Assembly: GCA_014656495.1 (NCBI GenBank)
Contig: BNCN01000009.1
Coordinates: forward strand, 248,001 to 312,000
Direction: 5' to 3'
From: Comamonas sp. KCTC 72670
GTDB lineage: Bacteria > Myxococcota > Myxococcia > Myxococcales > Myxococcaceae
Length of the DNA: 64,000 bases
The notes under the pieces are model-generated. The model searched no databases. It was not told where the DNA came from and saw only the letters and a list, made by a program, of their open reading frames with translations. The first letter of the stretch is position 1. Each line of letters begins with the position of its first letter. Shown here one piece after another: positions 47,177 to 56,089 of the stretch. Both the position numbers and the translations under genes were made by a program.

Positions 47177-47530
47177 CACGGTTCCCGGCACAGGGTGGAT
47201 GAATGGCGCGAAGCCCTTGGGCGACTTCAGCGCGTCACCGCATATGGCACGCCCGTTTCTATTGTGCAATCGTGTTGCAAAAGAATCCATGGTGCCAGAT
47301 GTGCCGCCGCGTACAGCCCGCGAGGGTGGTGGTGCCTCCGGCCACCTGCCCGCAGACGCGCCTACGTGCGCCCGCGGCGACTCGTTGGGTATCGAGCACC
47401 CGCGCTCGGGCCCCGGGCCGCGCTGTATCCGCTGGATGACGGGTGCGCGAAAACCCGCGCGGGGGCCCCGTCCCAATCGCACGCCGCGTGACGATGCATT
47501 GCCGCCCCTGGTTCAACAAAGAGGGCGGTC
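47177..47530. other. Divergent promoter region, no gene
   Basis: It lies between the His-rich lipoprotein gene and the transglycosylase gene. The interval around 47250-47295 is AT-richer (CTATTGTGCAATCGTGTTGC) and could hold a promoter for either gene. I see no regulator site that I can name and no credible reading frame. Confidence 0.35.
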
Positions 47531-49921
47531 ATGGACGGACTTCGAACGGGTGCCGTGGTGTTCCTTGCGTGCGCGGGCATGCTGGGGGCATCTCCTTCGT
47601 GGGCGCAGGCGCCCCTGGAGGAAGAGCCCGGCGAGGTGCTCTCCGAGGACCAGCTGGAGGCGCTGCTCGACTCGCCGGTGGCGCAGCCCTCCGACGGGGA
47701 GCTGTCCACCGAGGCCTTCGGGCCGGAGCAGCTGACGCCGTACTTCGCGGAAGGCTCGCTGGCCAAGGCGCACGCCGAGTTCCGGCGGGGCCGCTACGCG
47801 CGCGCTCGGGCGTTGCTCTCCCAGGAAGAGGCCACGCCGCAGGTCCGCTTCCTCATGGCGCAGAGCGCGTTGCTGGCGGGCAACGCCGCGGTGGCGGCCG
47901 AGGAGTTCTCCGCGCTGTCGCAAGACTACGCCGCGCTGAAGGACCACGCCCTGCTGCGGGCCGCCCAGTCGAATGAGCGGCTCCGCAAGTTGGAGCGGGC
48001 GGCGGAGCACTACCGCGCCGTGAGCCCGGGCTCGCCGCTGTACCCCGAGGCGCGCTTCAGCCTGTCGCGGGTGCTCCAGCGCAGGGGGGACATCCCCGGG
48101 GCGCTGACGGCGCTCCAGGAGCTCATCGACAGCCGCCAGTCGCGCGGTCCGGACGCGCTGCGGATGAAGGCGCTGCTGGCCATCTGCGACCTGGCGCGCG
48201 CGCAGGGGCAGTACAACGCGGAGCACCGCGCGCTGCTGGAGGTGTGGGCCACGAGCCCGCTGTCGCGCGAGGCGAAGCGCGCCGAGCAGCGGCTGAAGGG
48301 GTTGCCCCTGCCGCTCAAGTGGCGGGTCCGCCGCGCCGAGGCGCTGGTGGAGCTGCACCGCAACTACGCGGGCGTGGCCCTGTTGGACAAGGTGCTGCCG
48401 CACGTGGAGATGCCGGACGCGCTGGCCTGCCGCGCGCACCTCGCCTACGGCCGGGCCCTGCGCAAGGAGCGCAAGCACCGGCGGGCCATCGACGTGCTCG
48501 AGCCCATGGTGGCGGGCTGCACGGCGTCGGAGCTGCGGCCCCAGGCGCTCTACATCCTGGGGTACTCCCAGTCGGTGGTGGACCCGAAGGCGGCCGTGGG
48601 CACGTATGCGACGCTGGCGCGGGACTACCCGGAGCACGGCTACGCGGATGACGCGCTCTTCTTCGAGGCGTGGATTCTCCAGCGGCTCGGGGACGTGGAC
48701 ACCGCGCTCGCGCGCTACGAGGAGGCGGCGCGCCGCTACCCGGCGGGGAACTTCGCCTCGGAGTCGCTCTTCCGGGCCTTCTGGCTGCACTCGCGCAAGG
48801 CCAACGCGCCGGCGGCGCTGGCCGCGCTGACGGCGGTGGAGAAGCTGCCCGAGGCGGCGCGCACGGACGAGGCCCTCTGGCGCGCGCGCTACTGGCGCGC
48901 GCGCATGCAGGAGACGGGGCCTACGGCGGAGGCCGCGCTGGACAGCTACGCGCACATCGCCACCGAGCGGCCCGCGGCGTGGTACGGCATGCTCGCCCGT
49001 TCACGGCTCGCGCTGCTGTCGCCGGAGCGCGTGGCGCGGCTGCATGCCCGCCCCGTCAGCGCGGAGGCGATGGAGGAAGGCACGGGCGGCTCGGGGCAGC
49101 CGGATGAGGAGGCCCTGGACGAGGTGGGGGCGTCGGAGGAGATCTGGCCGCTGCCGCCCGGGACGCTCGCCCGGGACGCGCGCTTCCTCGCGGGCGTCGA
49201 GTTGATGCGGCTGGGCCTGCCGGGCGCGGTGGAGGAGTTCCTGGCGGTGGAGGCGCGGGGCCTGTCCGAGGCGCCCGCGCGGCTGCTGTACCAGACGCTG
49301 AAGCGCACGGGCCGCAACCGGGCCGCGCGGCAGGTGGCGCGCACCTCGTTGAAGCAGGAGGTGCACGGCCCGCTGACCGCCGCGTCACGGCCCGTCTGGG
49401 AGGCGACGTGGCCGCTGGCCTTCCGCGCGTCCATTGCCCGTTACTCGCGCGCCCACCGCGTGGACGCGGATCTGCTCCAGGGGCTCATCCGCGAGGAGAG
49501 CCGCTTCAACGCGCGTGCGCGGTCGGCCACGGGGGCGCTGGGGCTGGCGCAGCTGATGCCGGCGACGGCGCGGCAGGTGGCGGACGCGCTGGACCTGCCG
49601 GCGCCAGGGGAGGCCGCGCTGCTCGAGCCCACGACGAACATCCGCCTGGGGGCGGCGTACCTGGGGCAGCTGCTCAAGCACTTCGGCGGCAACGTCGCGT
49701 ACGCGGTGGCGGCCTACAACGCCGGGCCTCGCGCGGTGGAGCGCTGGCGGCACGCGCTGCCCGAAGCGGAGCTCGACGAGTGGGTGGAGCACATCGGCTT
49801 CGAGGAGACGCGCGAGTATGTGAAGAAGGTGCTGGGCAGCTACAGCGCCTACAAGCTGCTCTACGCGGACGAGCCCGCGGTGCTGCGCGACCTGCGCCTG
49901 AGCGACGCCAGTCGCCGGTGA
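47531..49921 (+). CDS. Soluble lytic transglycosylase with TPR-like arm
   Basis: A 796-residue exported enzyme (signal MDGLRTGAVVFLACAGMLG to SWAQA) that cleaves peptidoglycan to 1,6-anhydro-muropeptides. Residues about 75-600 are helical TPR-like repeats (for example ALYILGYSQSVVDPKAAVG). The SLT catalytic domain is at the C-terminus: GLIREESRFNARARS with the catalytic Glu656, GALGLAQLMPATA, then NIRLGAAYLGQLLKHFGG and AVAAYNAGP. The plan is that of Slt70. It may serve cell-wall turnover or prey lysis. A short-period DNA repeat begins 3 bases after the stop codon. Confidence 0.94.
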   Translation: MDGLRTGAVVFLACAGMLGASPSWAQAPLEEEPGEVLSEDQLEALLDSPVAQPSDGELSTEAFGPEQLTPYFAEGSLAKAHAEFRRGRYARARALLSQEEATPQVRFLMAQSALLAGNAAVAAEEFSALSQDYAALKDHALLRAAQSNERLRKLERAAEHYRAVSPGSPLYPEARFSLSRVLQRRGDIPGALTALQELIDSRQSRGPDALRMKALLAICDLARAQGQYNAEHRALLEVWATSPLSREAKRAEQRLKGLPLPLKWRVRRAEALVELHRNYAGVALLDKVLPHVEMPDALACRAHLAYGRALRKERKHRRAIDVLEPMVAGCTASELRPQALYILGYSQSVVDPKAAVGTYATLARDYPEHGYADDALFFEAWILQRLGDVDTALARYEEAARRYPAGNFASESLFRAFWLHSRKANAPAALAALTAVEKLPEAARTDEALWRARYWRARMQETGPTAEAALDSYAHIATERPAAWYGMLARSRLALLSPERVARLHARPVSAEAMEEGTGGSGQPDEEALDEVGASEEIWPLPPGTLARDARFLAGVELMRLGLPGAVEEFLAVEARGLSEAPARLLYQTLKRTGRNRAARQVARTSLKQEVHGPLTAASRPVWEATWPLAFRASIARYSRAHRVDADLLQGLIREESRFNARARSATGALGLAQLMPATARQVADALDLPAPGEAALLEPTTNIRLGAAYLGQLLKHFGGNVAYAVAAYNAGPRAVERWRHALPEAELDEWVEHIGFEETREYVKKVLGSYSAYKLLYADEPAVLRDLRLSDASRR

Positions 49922-49924
49922 GGG

Positions 49925-50106
49925 GCCGGCGGGCGCCAGATGCCTCCGCCGTGCGTCATGCATCCGCGGTGTGCTGGCGGACGCCACACGCCTCGGCTGT
50001 GCGTCACGTCCCCGTGGGCACGCTGGCGGACGCCACACGCCTCGGCAGTCCTTCACACGCCAGCGGGCGCCACACGCCTCCGCCGTGCCTCACACCTCCA
50101 CGGGGA
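49925..50106. repeat. Imperfect tandem repeat after the transglycosylase gene
   Basis: Four copies of about 37-50 bases start at about 49925, 49971, 50021 and 50058. The core is GGCGGACGCCACACGCCTCG followed by a variable GC-rich part. Copies 2 and 3 share a nearly identical 25-base block. It fills the gap between the transglycosylase and SDR genes. The variable length and similarity suggest slippage or unequal crossing-over; no coding role is seen. Confidence 0.7.
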
Positions 50107-50144
50107 CTCCGGCGGCCCGTCACCGCGCCGCCGGGAGCAGGGCC

Positions 50145-50891
50145 TCAGAAGTTGAGGCCGCCGTCCACGTCGATGGTGCGGCCGTTGAAGTAGTCGCACT
50201 CCAGGATGAACTTCACGGCCAGCCAGATGTCCTCGGGCACGCCGATGCGGCCCACGGGGATGTTGGAGACCAGCGCGTCGCGGGCCTTCTGGTTCATGCC
50301 CTGCGTCATCGGCGTCTCGATCATGCCCGGGGCCACCGCGCCCACGCGCACGCCGAAGGGGCTGAACTCGCGCGACCAGGTGACGGTGTTGGCCGCCAGC
50401 GCCGCCTTCGCGGAGACGTAGTTGGACTGGCCGCGGTTGCCGTGCCGGGCAATGGACGACATGTTGACGACGACGCCGCCCTTCTGGCCGGACTCGGCGA
50501 CCTTCGCCACCACCTCGCGCACCATCAGCGTGGCGCCCGTGAGGTTGACGCCGATGACGGCGTTCCAGTCCGCGGTGGACAGCTTCTTCACCTCGCCGGT
50601 GTTCCGGTCCTTCTTCACCAGCAGCGCGTCGCGCAGGATGCCCGCGTTGTTGATGAGGCCGTTGAGGCCGCCCATGGCGCCCTGCGCCCAGTTGACGAAG
50701 GACACGATGTCCTCCTCGGAGGACACGTCCAGCTTGCGGCGGTGGATGCCGGCGGGCAGCGCGGCGAGGCGCTCCTCGGCCACGTCACCCACGGCCACCT
50801 GGGCGCCCGCCTCGTGAAGGCGCTGCGCGAAGTGCGCGCCCATGCCCTGGGCGCCGCCCGTCACGATGATCTTCAGGTCCTTGAGCTGCAT
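50145..50891 (-). CDS. SDR-family oxidoreductase (3-oxoacyl-ACP/CoA-type reductase)
   Basis: A 248-residue short-chain dehydrogenase. The cofactor motif is TGGAQGMGAHFA, then LDVSSEEDI and LINNAGILRD. The catalytic Ser is in VNMSSIARHG and the Tyr/Lys in SNYVSAKAAL. The C-terminal GRIGVPEDIW and RTIDVDGGLNF are typical of FabG-like and acetoacetyl-CoA-type reductases. GGAG lies 8 bases before the ATG at 50891. Length is normal. The substrate is not determined; no fatty-acid synthesis gene is adjacent. Confidence 0.92.
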   Translation of the reverse strand: MQLKDLKIIVTGGAQGMGAHFAQRLHEAGAQVAVGDVAEERLAALPAGIHRRKLDVSSEEDIVSFVNWAQGAMGGLNGLINNAGILRDALLVKKDRNTGEVKKLSTADWNAVIGVNLTGATLMVREVVAKVAESGQKGGVVVNMSSIARHGNRGQSNYVSAKAALAANTVTWSREFSPFGVRVGAVAPGMIETPMTQGMNQKARDALVSNIPVGRIGVPEDIWLAVKFILECDYFNGRTIDVDGGLNF

Positions 50892-51013
50892 GTGTCTCTC
50901 TCCAGCAGGTGGGGTGGTACGAAATGCCGCGCAGGCTACGAAACCCCGCCCGCGCTGGCCAGCGGCGAGCGATTTGAAACCTGAATCAATCTTCAACTTC
51001 GCGGAAACGAAAA

Positions 51014-51039
51014 GCGCCGCGTCGTCTCCGACGCGGCGC
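51014..51039 (-). terminator. Rho-independent terminator of the Lrp/aminotransferase operon
   Basis: A perfect 11-bp stem, GCGCCGCGTCG/CGACGCGGCGC with a TCTC loop, is followed on the minus strand by TTTTCGTTTCC. It lies 23 bases past the aminotransferase stop codon. Confidence 0.85.
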
Positions 51040-51062
51040 GGCAAGGACACCCCGTTCGCCCG

Positions 51063-52283
51063 CTACCCCAGCTCGGCGGCGATGACACCGCCCAGGCGGC
51101 GCATGCCCTCGGTGATGAGGTCGGGCGGGCGGTTGGAGTAGTTGAGGCGCATGAACTCCGGGCGCGGGTTGTTGGCGAAGAAGGGGCCGCCGGGGACGAA
51201 GGCCACCTTCTGCTCCACCGCCTTGGCCAGCAGCGCCTGCGCGTCCAGCCCGCCGGGCAGCTCCACCCACAGGAACATGCCGCCTTCGGGGTGCGTCCAG
51301 CGCGTCCCCGCGGGCATGTACTTCTCCAGGGCGTCCAGCATCGCCTGGGCGCGCTCGCCGTAGACGGGGCGCAGCGACTCCAGGTGGGCCGCGTAGTCGA
51401 AGCGGGACAGCAGCTTCACCACCGCGCGCTGGGCCAGCGTGGCGGTGTGCAGGTCCGTGGACTGCTTGGCGATGGCCAGGCTGCGCACGAAGTCCCGAGG
51501 CCCCACCGCCCAGCCCAGGCGCATGCCCGGGGCCAGCGTCTTGGAGAAGGTGCCCAGCGAGACGACGACGCCCTCGTCGTCGAAGGAGGCCAGCGACGGC
51601 AGGTGCTCGCCGCGGAAGCGCAGCTCGCCGTACGGGTCGTCCTCCAGGATGAGGAAGCGGTGCTGCTGCGCCAGGCGCACCAGCTCGCGCCGCCGCTCCA
51701 GGGAGAGGGTGGTGCCCTTGGGGTTCTGGAAGTTGGCGACCACGTACACCAGCTTGGGCTTGTGCGTGGCCAGCAGGCGCTCCAGGTCATCGGTGCGCAT
51801 GCCCTGGTCGTCGCTGCCCACGGTGGCGAAGCGCGCCTCGTAGGCGCCGAACGTCTGGAGCGCCGCCAGGTAGCTGGGGTTCTCCACGATGACCAGGTCA
51901 CCGGGGTCCAGCATCACCTTGGCCACCAGGTCGATGCCCTGCTGCGAGCCGTTGGTGATGAGCACCTGGTCCGCGGTGGACTGACGGCCGCGCTTCTGGA
52001 GGTGGCCGCAAATCCACTCGCGCAGCGGGGCGAAGCCCTCGGTGGTGCTGTACTGGAGCGCGGCGCGCCCCTCCGTGGCCAGCGCCTCCGCGTGGGCCTC
52101 CGCGATGGCCTCCAGCGGGAAGAGCTCGGGGGCGGGCAGGCCCCCCGCGAAGGAGAGGATGTCGGGCCGCTCGGCGACCTTGAGGATTTCGCGCACCGCG
52201 GACGTCTTGATGCGGGACATCCGTTGGGCCAGCCGCCAGACGGGCGGCGGGGGGAGGGGGGCGCTCATCGCGTCAGCGCTCAT
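51063..52283 (-). CDS. PLP-dependent class I aminotransferase (2-aminoadipate/aromatic type)
   Basis: A 406-residue aminotransferase related to LysN and Aro8-like enzymes. Signatures are ILSFAGGLPAPELFP, ALQYSTTEGFAPLREW, the NGSQQGIDLVAK turn, LVYVVANFQNPKG, and the PLP-binding Lys in LGTFSKTLAPGMRLGW. GGAG is 8 bases before the ATG at 52283. The gene starts 3 bases after the Lrp-type regulator gene, so the pair is an operon and the regulator probably senses an amino acid made or used by this enzyme. Confidence 0.92.
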   Translation of the reverse strand: MSADAMSAPLPPPPVWRLAQRMSRIKTSAVREILKVAERPDILSFAGGLPAPELFPLEAIAEAHAEALATEGRAALQYSTTEGFAPLREWICGHLQKRGRQSTADQVLITNGSQQGIDLVAKVMLDPGDLVIVENPSYLAALQTFGAYEARFATVGSDDQGMRTDDLERLLATHKPKLVYVVANFQNPKGTTLSLERRRELVRLAQQHRFLILEDDPYGELRFRGEHLPSLASFDDEGVVVSLGTFSKTLAPGMRLGWAVGPRDFVRSLAIAKQSTDLHTATLAQRAVVKLLSRFDYAAHLESLRPVYGERAQAMLDALEKYMPAGTRWTHPEGGMFLWVELPGGLDAQALLAKAVEQKVAFVPGGPFFANNPRPEFMRLNYSNRPPDLITEGMRRLGGVIAAELG

Positions 52284-52286
52284 GGC

Positions 52287-52772
52287 TCACGCTCCTTTCG
52301 GGGGTTCTGGAGACACGTGGACATGCGTGTCTTCCTTCATGGACGTCAGGACGATGGTGGTCTGCGTGCGGGTGACTCCCGCGATGGTGCGCAGCGTCCC
52401 CACCAGCAACGAATCGAGTGAGCGGGTGTTCGCCGTCTTCACCTTCAGCAGGTACGAGTCCTGGCCGGCCACGCGGTGGCACTCCAGGACGTCCGGCAGC
52501 GACAGCACCTTCTTCAGGAACTCGTCGAAGTACTTCGGGTGCTCGATGCTCACGCCGATGAAGGCCGTGATGTCCTTGCCGAGCTTCGCCGCGTCCACCC
52601 GGGCCGAGTAGCCGGTGATGACGCCGCGCTCCTCCAACTTGCGAATCCGCTCCGCCACCGCTGGCTGGGACAGCTTCACCGCGCGCGACAGCTCCAGCTG
52701 CGTGGCGCGGCCATCGCGCTGCAACAGGTCGACGATGCGGAGGTCCTGTTCGTCCAGGTACATGGGGCGCAT
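52287..52772 (-). CDS. Lrp/AsnC-family transcriptional regulator
   Basis: A 161-residue feast/famine regulator. The N-terminal helix-turn-helix (LDEQDLRIVDLLQRDGR to VAERIRKLEERGVITGY) is followed by a RAM/ligand domain (HRVAGQDSYLLKVKTANTRSLD). The start may be 52772 or the second Met three codons in. It is first in the operon with the aminotransferase. Its upstream region is strikingly AT-rich for this genome, as expected for Lrp-type binding. Confidence 0.92.
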   Translation of the reverse strand: MRPMYLDEQDLRIVDLLQRDGRATQLELSRAVKLSQPAVAERIRKLEERGVITGYSARVDAAKLGKDITAFIGVSIEHPKYFDEFLKKVLSLPDVLECHRVAGQDSYLLKVKTANTRSLDSLLVGTLRTIAGVTRTQTTIVLTSMKEDTHVHVSPEPPKGA

Positions 52773-52778
52773 TGCCTT

Positions 52779-52829
52779 GATTTTATAAGCACTTCGGCAA
52801 GAACTCAGATAATTTATATTTGATGCCCC
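52779..52829 (-). promoter_or_regulatory. AT-rich control region of the Lrp/aminotransferase operon
   Basis: About 50 bases with TTTTATAAGC and AATTTATATTTG, in a genome of about 70% GC. It probably holds the promoter and binding sites for the Lrp-type protein itself. A TATAAA only 11 bases before the ATG would give a nearly leaderless message. The remaining gap to 53077 is ordinary GC-rich sequence with no gene that I can support. Confidence 0.5.
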
Positions 52830-53077
52830 AAGGATGCAACCCCGGGCCTGTCTGACGGTCGCCCGCGGAACGGTGCCGGTGGCGGGAGCTGGAGGGCGTG
52901 TGGGGCCGCCGCCGGGCGAGGCCTCGGCTGGATGGCGGCAGGAAGCTGGGGGGCCGTCAGCGCGGCGTCACCTGCCAGGGGCGCGATGACGCCGTGTGGC
53001 GTGCGCGGGTGAACGCCAGGCCGCGACGCGCGTGCCGCCAGGCCTCGCCGTGGGGACGCTTCGCCGCGCCGCGCGGA

Positions 53078-54016
53078 CTACCGGGACACGTCGCGCGGCA
53101 GTTGGCGCACCGTGAAGCCGCGTTTCTGGAGCAGGTCCACGATGCCGCCCGGCCCCACGACGTGGCCCGCGCCCACGACGACGAAGTGGGTGCGGGGTTG
53201 GGCGATCATCGCCTCCATGCTGTGGGCCATCTGCACGTTGCGCTCGAAGAAGATGCGCTCGTAGACGGGGCGGTAGGTGGGGTCCTCGGCGCCCTCGAGG
53301 AGCATCTGGGCGAGCCCCTCCGCGTCACCGGCCTTCCACGCGCCGATGAGCATCTCCAGCACCTCCGCCACGGGGCGCTCGCGGCGGAGTTGGTCGCGCA
53401 GCATCAAATCTTGCAGCGGCTCCGGCGTGCTGGCGAGCAGGCGGAGCTGGGACTCCGCGGTCTCCAGCTCCAGGATGTCCATCTGTGCGCTGCGCGCGCG
53501 GTCGAGGAACGCGCGGTCCACGCCGTGGCCTTGCTGGTAGCCCGCGCGCTGGAACTCCATCACCCCGATGGTCAGCCCCACGAGCCAGGGGCGCAGGCGC
53601 TCCAGGTTGCGCAGCTCCAGTCCCAGGCGCTCGGCGGTGCTGCCGAGCAGCATCACCGTCTCCGGCTCCAGCCGGTCCGTCAGCCGCTGTCCCTGGGGCA
53701 GGAGCCCCGTCCCGCGCAGCAGCCGCTGCATGGCCGCGGGGTCCACCTTGCCCACGTCGACCTCGACGACGAGCGCGTCGGACTTCGCGAACGCGGCTTC
53801 CATCGAAGGCGTCAGCGGCAGGGTTCCTTCCTTGCCCAGGTGCACGGAGCCCACGAGGTACGCGGTGCCGCCCCGCGAGTCCGTGACCTCCCAGAGAAAG
53901 GCGAGGCCCGTGTCCTTGGGCGCGGCGGTGGTGGGCGTTGGCGCCGGCGTCGAGGCGCAGCCCAGGCCGAGCAGCGTCGTGAGGAGCAGGGAGGTCAGCA
54001 GGGAAGGTGACTTCAT
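53078..54016 (-). CDS. TraB/GumN-family lipoprotein
   Basis: A 312-residue lipoprotein (MKSPSLLTSLLLTTLLGLGCAS, acceptor Cys20). TraB/GumN proteins are Tiki-like predicted metal-dependent proteases. The two family motifs are here: YLVGSVHLGKE near 53-63 and FVVVGAGHVVGPGGI near the end. A conserved acidic-helix region (DALVVEVDV) lies between. Length and architecture are normal. Function in the envelope is not established. It is divergent from the TetR gene. Confidence 0.88.
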   Translation of the reverse strand: MKSPSLLTSLLLTTLLGLGCASTPAPTPTTAAPKDTGLAFLWEVTDSRGGTAYLVGSVHLGKEGTLPLTPSMEAAFAKSDALVVEVDVGKVDPAAMQRLLRGTGLLPQGQRLTDRLEPETVMLLGSTAERLGLELRNLERLRPWLVGLTIGVMEFQRAGYQQGHGVDRAFLDRARSAQMDILELETAESQLRLLASTPEPLQDLMLRDQLRRERPVAEVLEMLIGAWKAGDAEGLAQMLLEGAEDPTYRPVYERIFFERNVQMAHSMEAMIAQPRTHFVVVGAGHVVGPGGIVDLLQKRGFTVRQLPRDVSR

Positions 54017-54185
54017 GGCGTGCGGGGTCCGGCGGCGCCGCGAGCGCGAGGCGTGCCTCGGCGGCGCGTGTGCGGTGAGGGAATGTCTGGAGTGGCTGCC
54101 TGCGGATGCTCACTCTACCTCGGTTCGCGCGCGTGCTCGCCGCATGGACAGACACGCAACGGCCCCCGCCGCGAGGCCACCTGTA

Positions 54186-54197
54186 CTGAACATTCAG
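54186..54197. promoter_or_regulatory. Inverted repeat, possible TetR operator
   Basis: CTGAA-CA-TTCAG lies in the 307-base divergent region between the GumN-like and TetR genes, 127 bases before the TetR start. No other structure in that gap suggests a gene. Assignment to the TetR protein is a guess from position. Confidence 0.3.
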
Positions 54198-54284
54198 AGT
54201 AGGCTTCGCGCGCGTCAGCGCCGCACGAGCGCTGACGCCGTGCGTCGAGCGTGCGGTTTGACGCGCGGAGCCATCGACCGTGCT

Positions 54285-54313
54285 TTGACACCCTCCCTGC
54301 CGGGTGCTACCGC
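54285..54313 (+). promoter_or_regulatory. Promoter of the TetR/KAS III-like gene cluster
   Basis: TTGACA at 54285-54290, 17 bases, then TACCGC. The -35 is perfect and the -10 poor. The start codon lies 10 bases downstream, with AGGTG in between, so the 5' leader must be very short. Confidence 0.45.
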
Positions 54314-54323
54314 TAGGTGAAAC

Positions 54324-55058
54324 ATGAATCGGGCTTCAGCTTCTCCAGACCGCTCCGGACCCGTCACGCCGCGAGGCCAGCGGACGCGTGCGAAGCTGTT
54401 GAAGGCCGCGGAGTCGGTCTTCGGTGAGAAGGGCTACGAGCGCGCCTCCATCGCGGACATCACGCGCAAGGGCGGCGTGGCGCTCGGGACGTTCTACGTC
54501 TACTTCCCCGACAAGCAGTCCATCTTCGTGGAGGTGGTGGACGAGCTGGGCACGCGCCTGCGCCGCCTCATCGCGGAGGCGGTGGCCGGCTTCGACAACC
54601 GCGTCGACGTGGAGCGCCAGGGCCTGCGCACCTTCTTCCAGTTCGTGCGCCAGCACCCCAATCTCTACCGCGTGGTGCGGCAGGCGGAGTTCGTGGACGA
54701 GGCGTGCTACCGCCGCTACTACGACCGCTTCGCCCGCGGCTACGTGAGCGGCCTCACCCGCGCCATGGAGGCCGGCGAGGTGCGCCGCATGGACCCGGAG
54801 GCGCTCGCCTACTGCCTCATGGGCATCAGTGACTTCCTCGGCATGCGCTGGGTCCTCTGGGAGGAGGACCCGGGGCTCGACCGCGTCCTCGACACCGCGA
54901 TGACGCTCATCTCCCACGGCCTGGACCCGCGCGCGCCGTCCACGGGCCGCAACACCGTGAAGTCCTCCCCGGCTTCGAAGGCGAAGCCCAAATCGAAGAC
55001 CCCGAAGAAGAACACCCTGCGTTCCGCCCGCCGACCGGCGCGCGGCGCCCGGAGCTGA
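54324..55058 (+). CDS. TetR/AcrR-family transcriptional regulator
   Basis: A 244-residue regulator. The N-terminal DNA-binding part has RAKLLKAAESVFGEKGYERA, then ADITRKGGVALGTFYVYFPD. The ligand domain (about 75-205) contains FFQFVRQHPNLYRVVRQAEF, similar to regulators of fatty-acid and acyl-CoA genes. A very basic tail of about 35 residues (SKAKPKSKTPKKNTLRSARR) is extra to the family. It begins a cluster with KAS III-like and acyl-CoA ligase genes, 9 bases before the first, so it probably responds to an acyl-CoA. Confidence 0.92.
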   Translation: MNRASASPDRSGPVTPRGQRTRAKLLKAAESVFGEKGYERASIADITRKGGVALGTFYVYFPDKQSIFVEVVDELGTRLRRLIAEAVAGFDNRVDVERQGLRTFFQFVRQHPNLYRVVRQAEFVDEACYRRYYDRFARGYVSGLTRAMEAGEVRRMDPEALAYCLMGISDFLGMRWVLWEEDPGLDRVLDTAMTLISHGLDPRAPSTGRNTVKSSPASKAKPKSKTPKKNTLRSARRPARGARS

Positions 55059-55067
55059 CGAACACCC

Positions 55068-56063
55068 ATGCGATACGCCCAGATTCTCTCCACTGGCCGC
55101 TACGTCCCCGAGAAGGTCCTCACCAACGCCGACGTCGAGAAGATTCTCGGTGAGAAGGTGGATGAGTGGCTCCAGCAGAACGTGGGCATTCGCGAGCGCC
55201 ACATGATGGCGGATGACCAGGTGACCTCCGACCTGTGCGTGGGCGCGGCCCGCCAGGCGCTGGAGCGCGCGGGCACCAAGCCGGAGGAGCTGGACCTCAT
55301 CATCATCGCCACCGACACGCCCGACTACCTCAGCCCCGCCACGGCCTCCGTGGTGCAGGCGAAGCTGGGCGCGGTGAACGCCGGCACCTACGACCTCAAC
55401 TGCGCGTGCGCGGGCTGGGTGACGGCGCTGGACGTGGGCTCCAAGACGATCGCCGCGGATGACAGCTACCAGCGCATCCTCGTCGTGGGCGCCTACGGCA
55501 TGTCGCGCTACATCAACTGGAAGGACAAGAAGACGGCCACCCTGTTCGCGGACGGCGCGGGCGCGGTGGTGCTGGGCGCGGGCGACACGCCCGGCTTCAT
55601 GGGCGCGAAGCTGCTGGCCAACGGCGAGTACCACGACGCGCTCGGCGTCTACACCGGCGGCACCAGCCGCCCCGCCACGGCGGAGTCGCTGGAGCTCACC
55701 AACGGCAAGCCCGCGGTGCAGTTCGTCCGCAAGTTCCCCGCGACGTTCAACACCGAGCGCTGGCCCATGCTGCTGGACCAGCTCCTCAAGCGGCAGAACC
55801 TGAAGCTGGACGACGTGAAGCAGTTCGTCTTCACGCAGCTCAACCTGCGCACCATCGAGGCCACCATGAAGATCCTGGGCCAGCCGATGGAGAAGGCCCA
55901 CTACACCATGGACAAGTGGGGCTACACCGGCTCGGCCTGCATCCCGATGACGCTGGATGACGCGGTGGTGCAGGGCAAGGTGCGGCGCGGTGACCTCGTG
56001 GCCCTGTGTGCCAGCGGCGGCGGGCTCGCCATGGCCTCCGCCCTCTACCGCTGGACGGCCTGA
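55068..56063 (+). CDS. KAS III-like (3-oxoacyl-ACP synthase III fold) protein, altered active site
   Basis: A 331-residue thiolase-fold protein. The N-terminus (AQILSTGRYVPEKVLTNADV) and the nucleophile region YDLNCACAGWVTAL (Cys114) fit FabH. The other two catalytic positions differ. The segment aligned with the HQAN motif reads FTQLNLR (Thr256 for His), and the segment aligned with GNTSSAS reads GYTGSAC (Tyr286 for Asn). Without that His/Asn pair, malonyl decarboxylation as in FabH is unlikely. An acyl-transfer, thiolase-like or ester-forming reaction is more probable. It lies 9 bases after the TetR gene and 26 before the acyl-CoA ligase gene. Confidence 0.87.
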   Translation: MRYAQILSTGRYVPEKVLTNADVEKILGEKVDEWLQQNVGIRERHMMADDQVTSDLCVGAARQALERAGTKPEELDLIIIATDTPDYLSPATASVVQAKLGAVNAGTYDLNCACAGWVTALDVGSKTIAADDSYQRILVVGAYGMSRYINWKDKKTATLFADGAGAVVLGAGDTPGFMGAKLLANGEYHDALGVYTGGTSRPATAESLELTNGKPAVQFVRKFPATFNTERWPMLLDQLLKRQNLKLDDVKQFVFTQLNLRTIEATMKILGQPMEKAHYTMDKWGYTGSACIPMTLDDAVVQGKVRRGDLVALCASGGGLAMASALYRWTA

Positions 56064-56089
56064 GTCACGCCATGACGGAGGGCGCTCAC

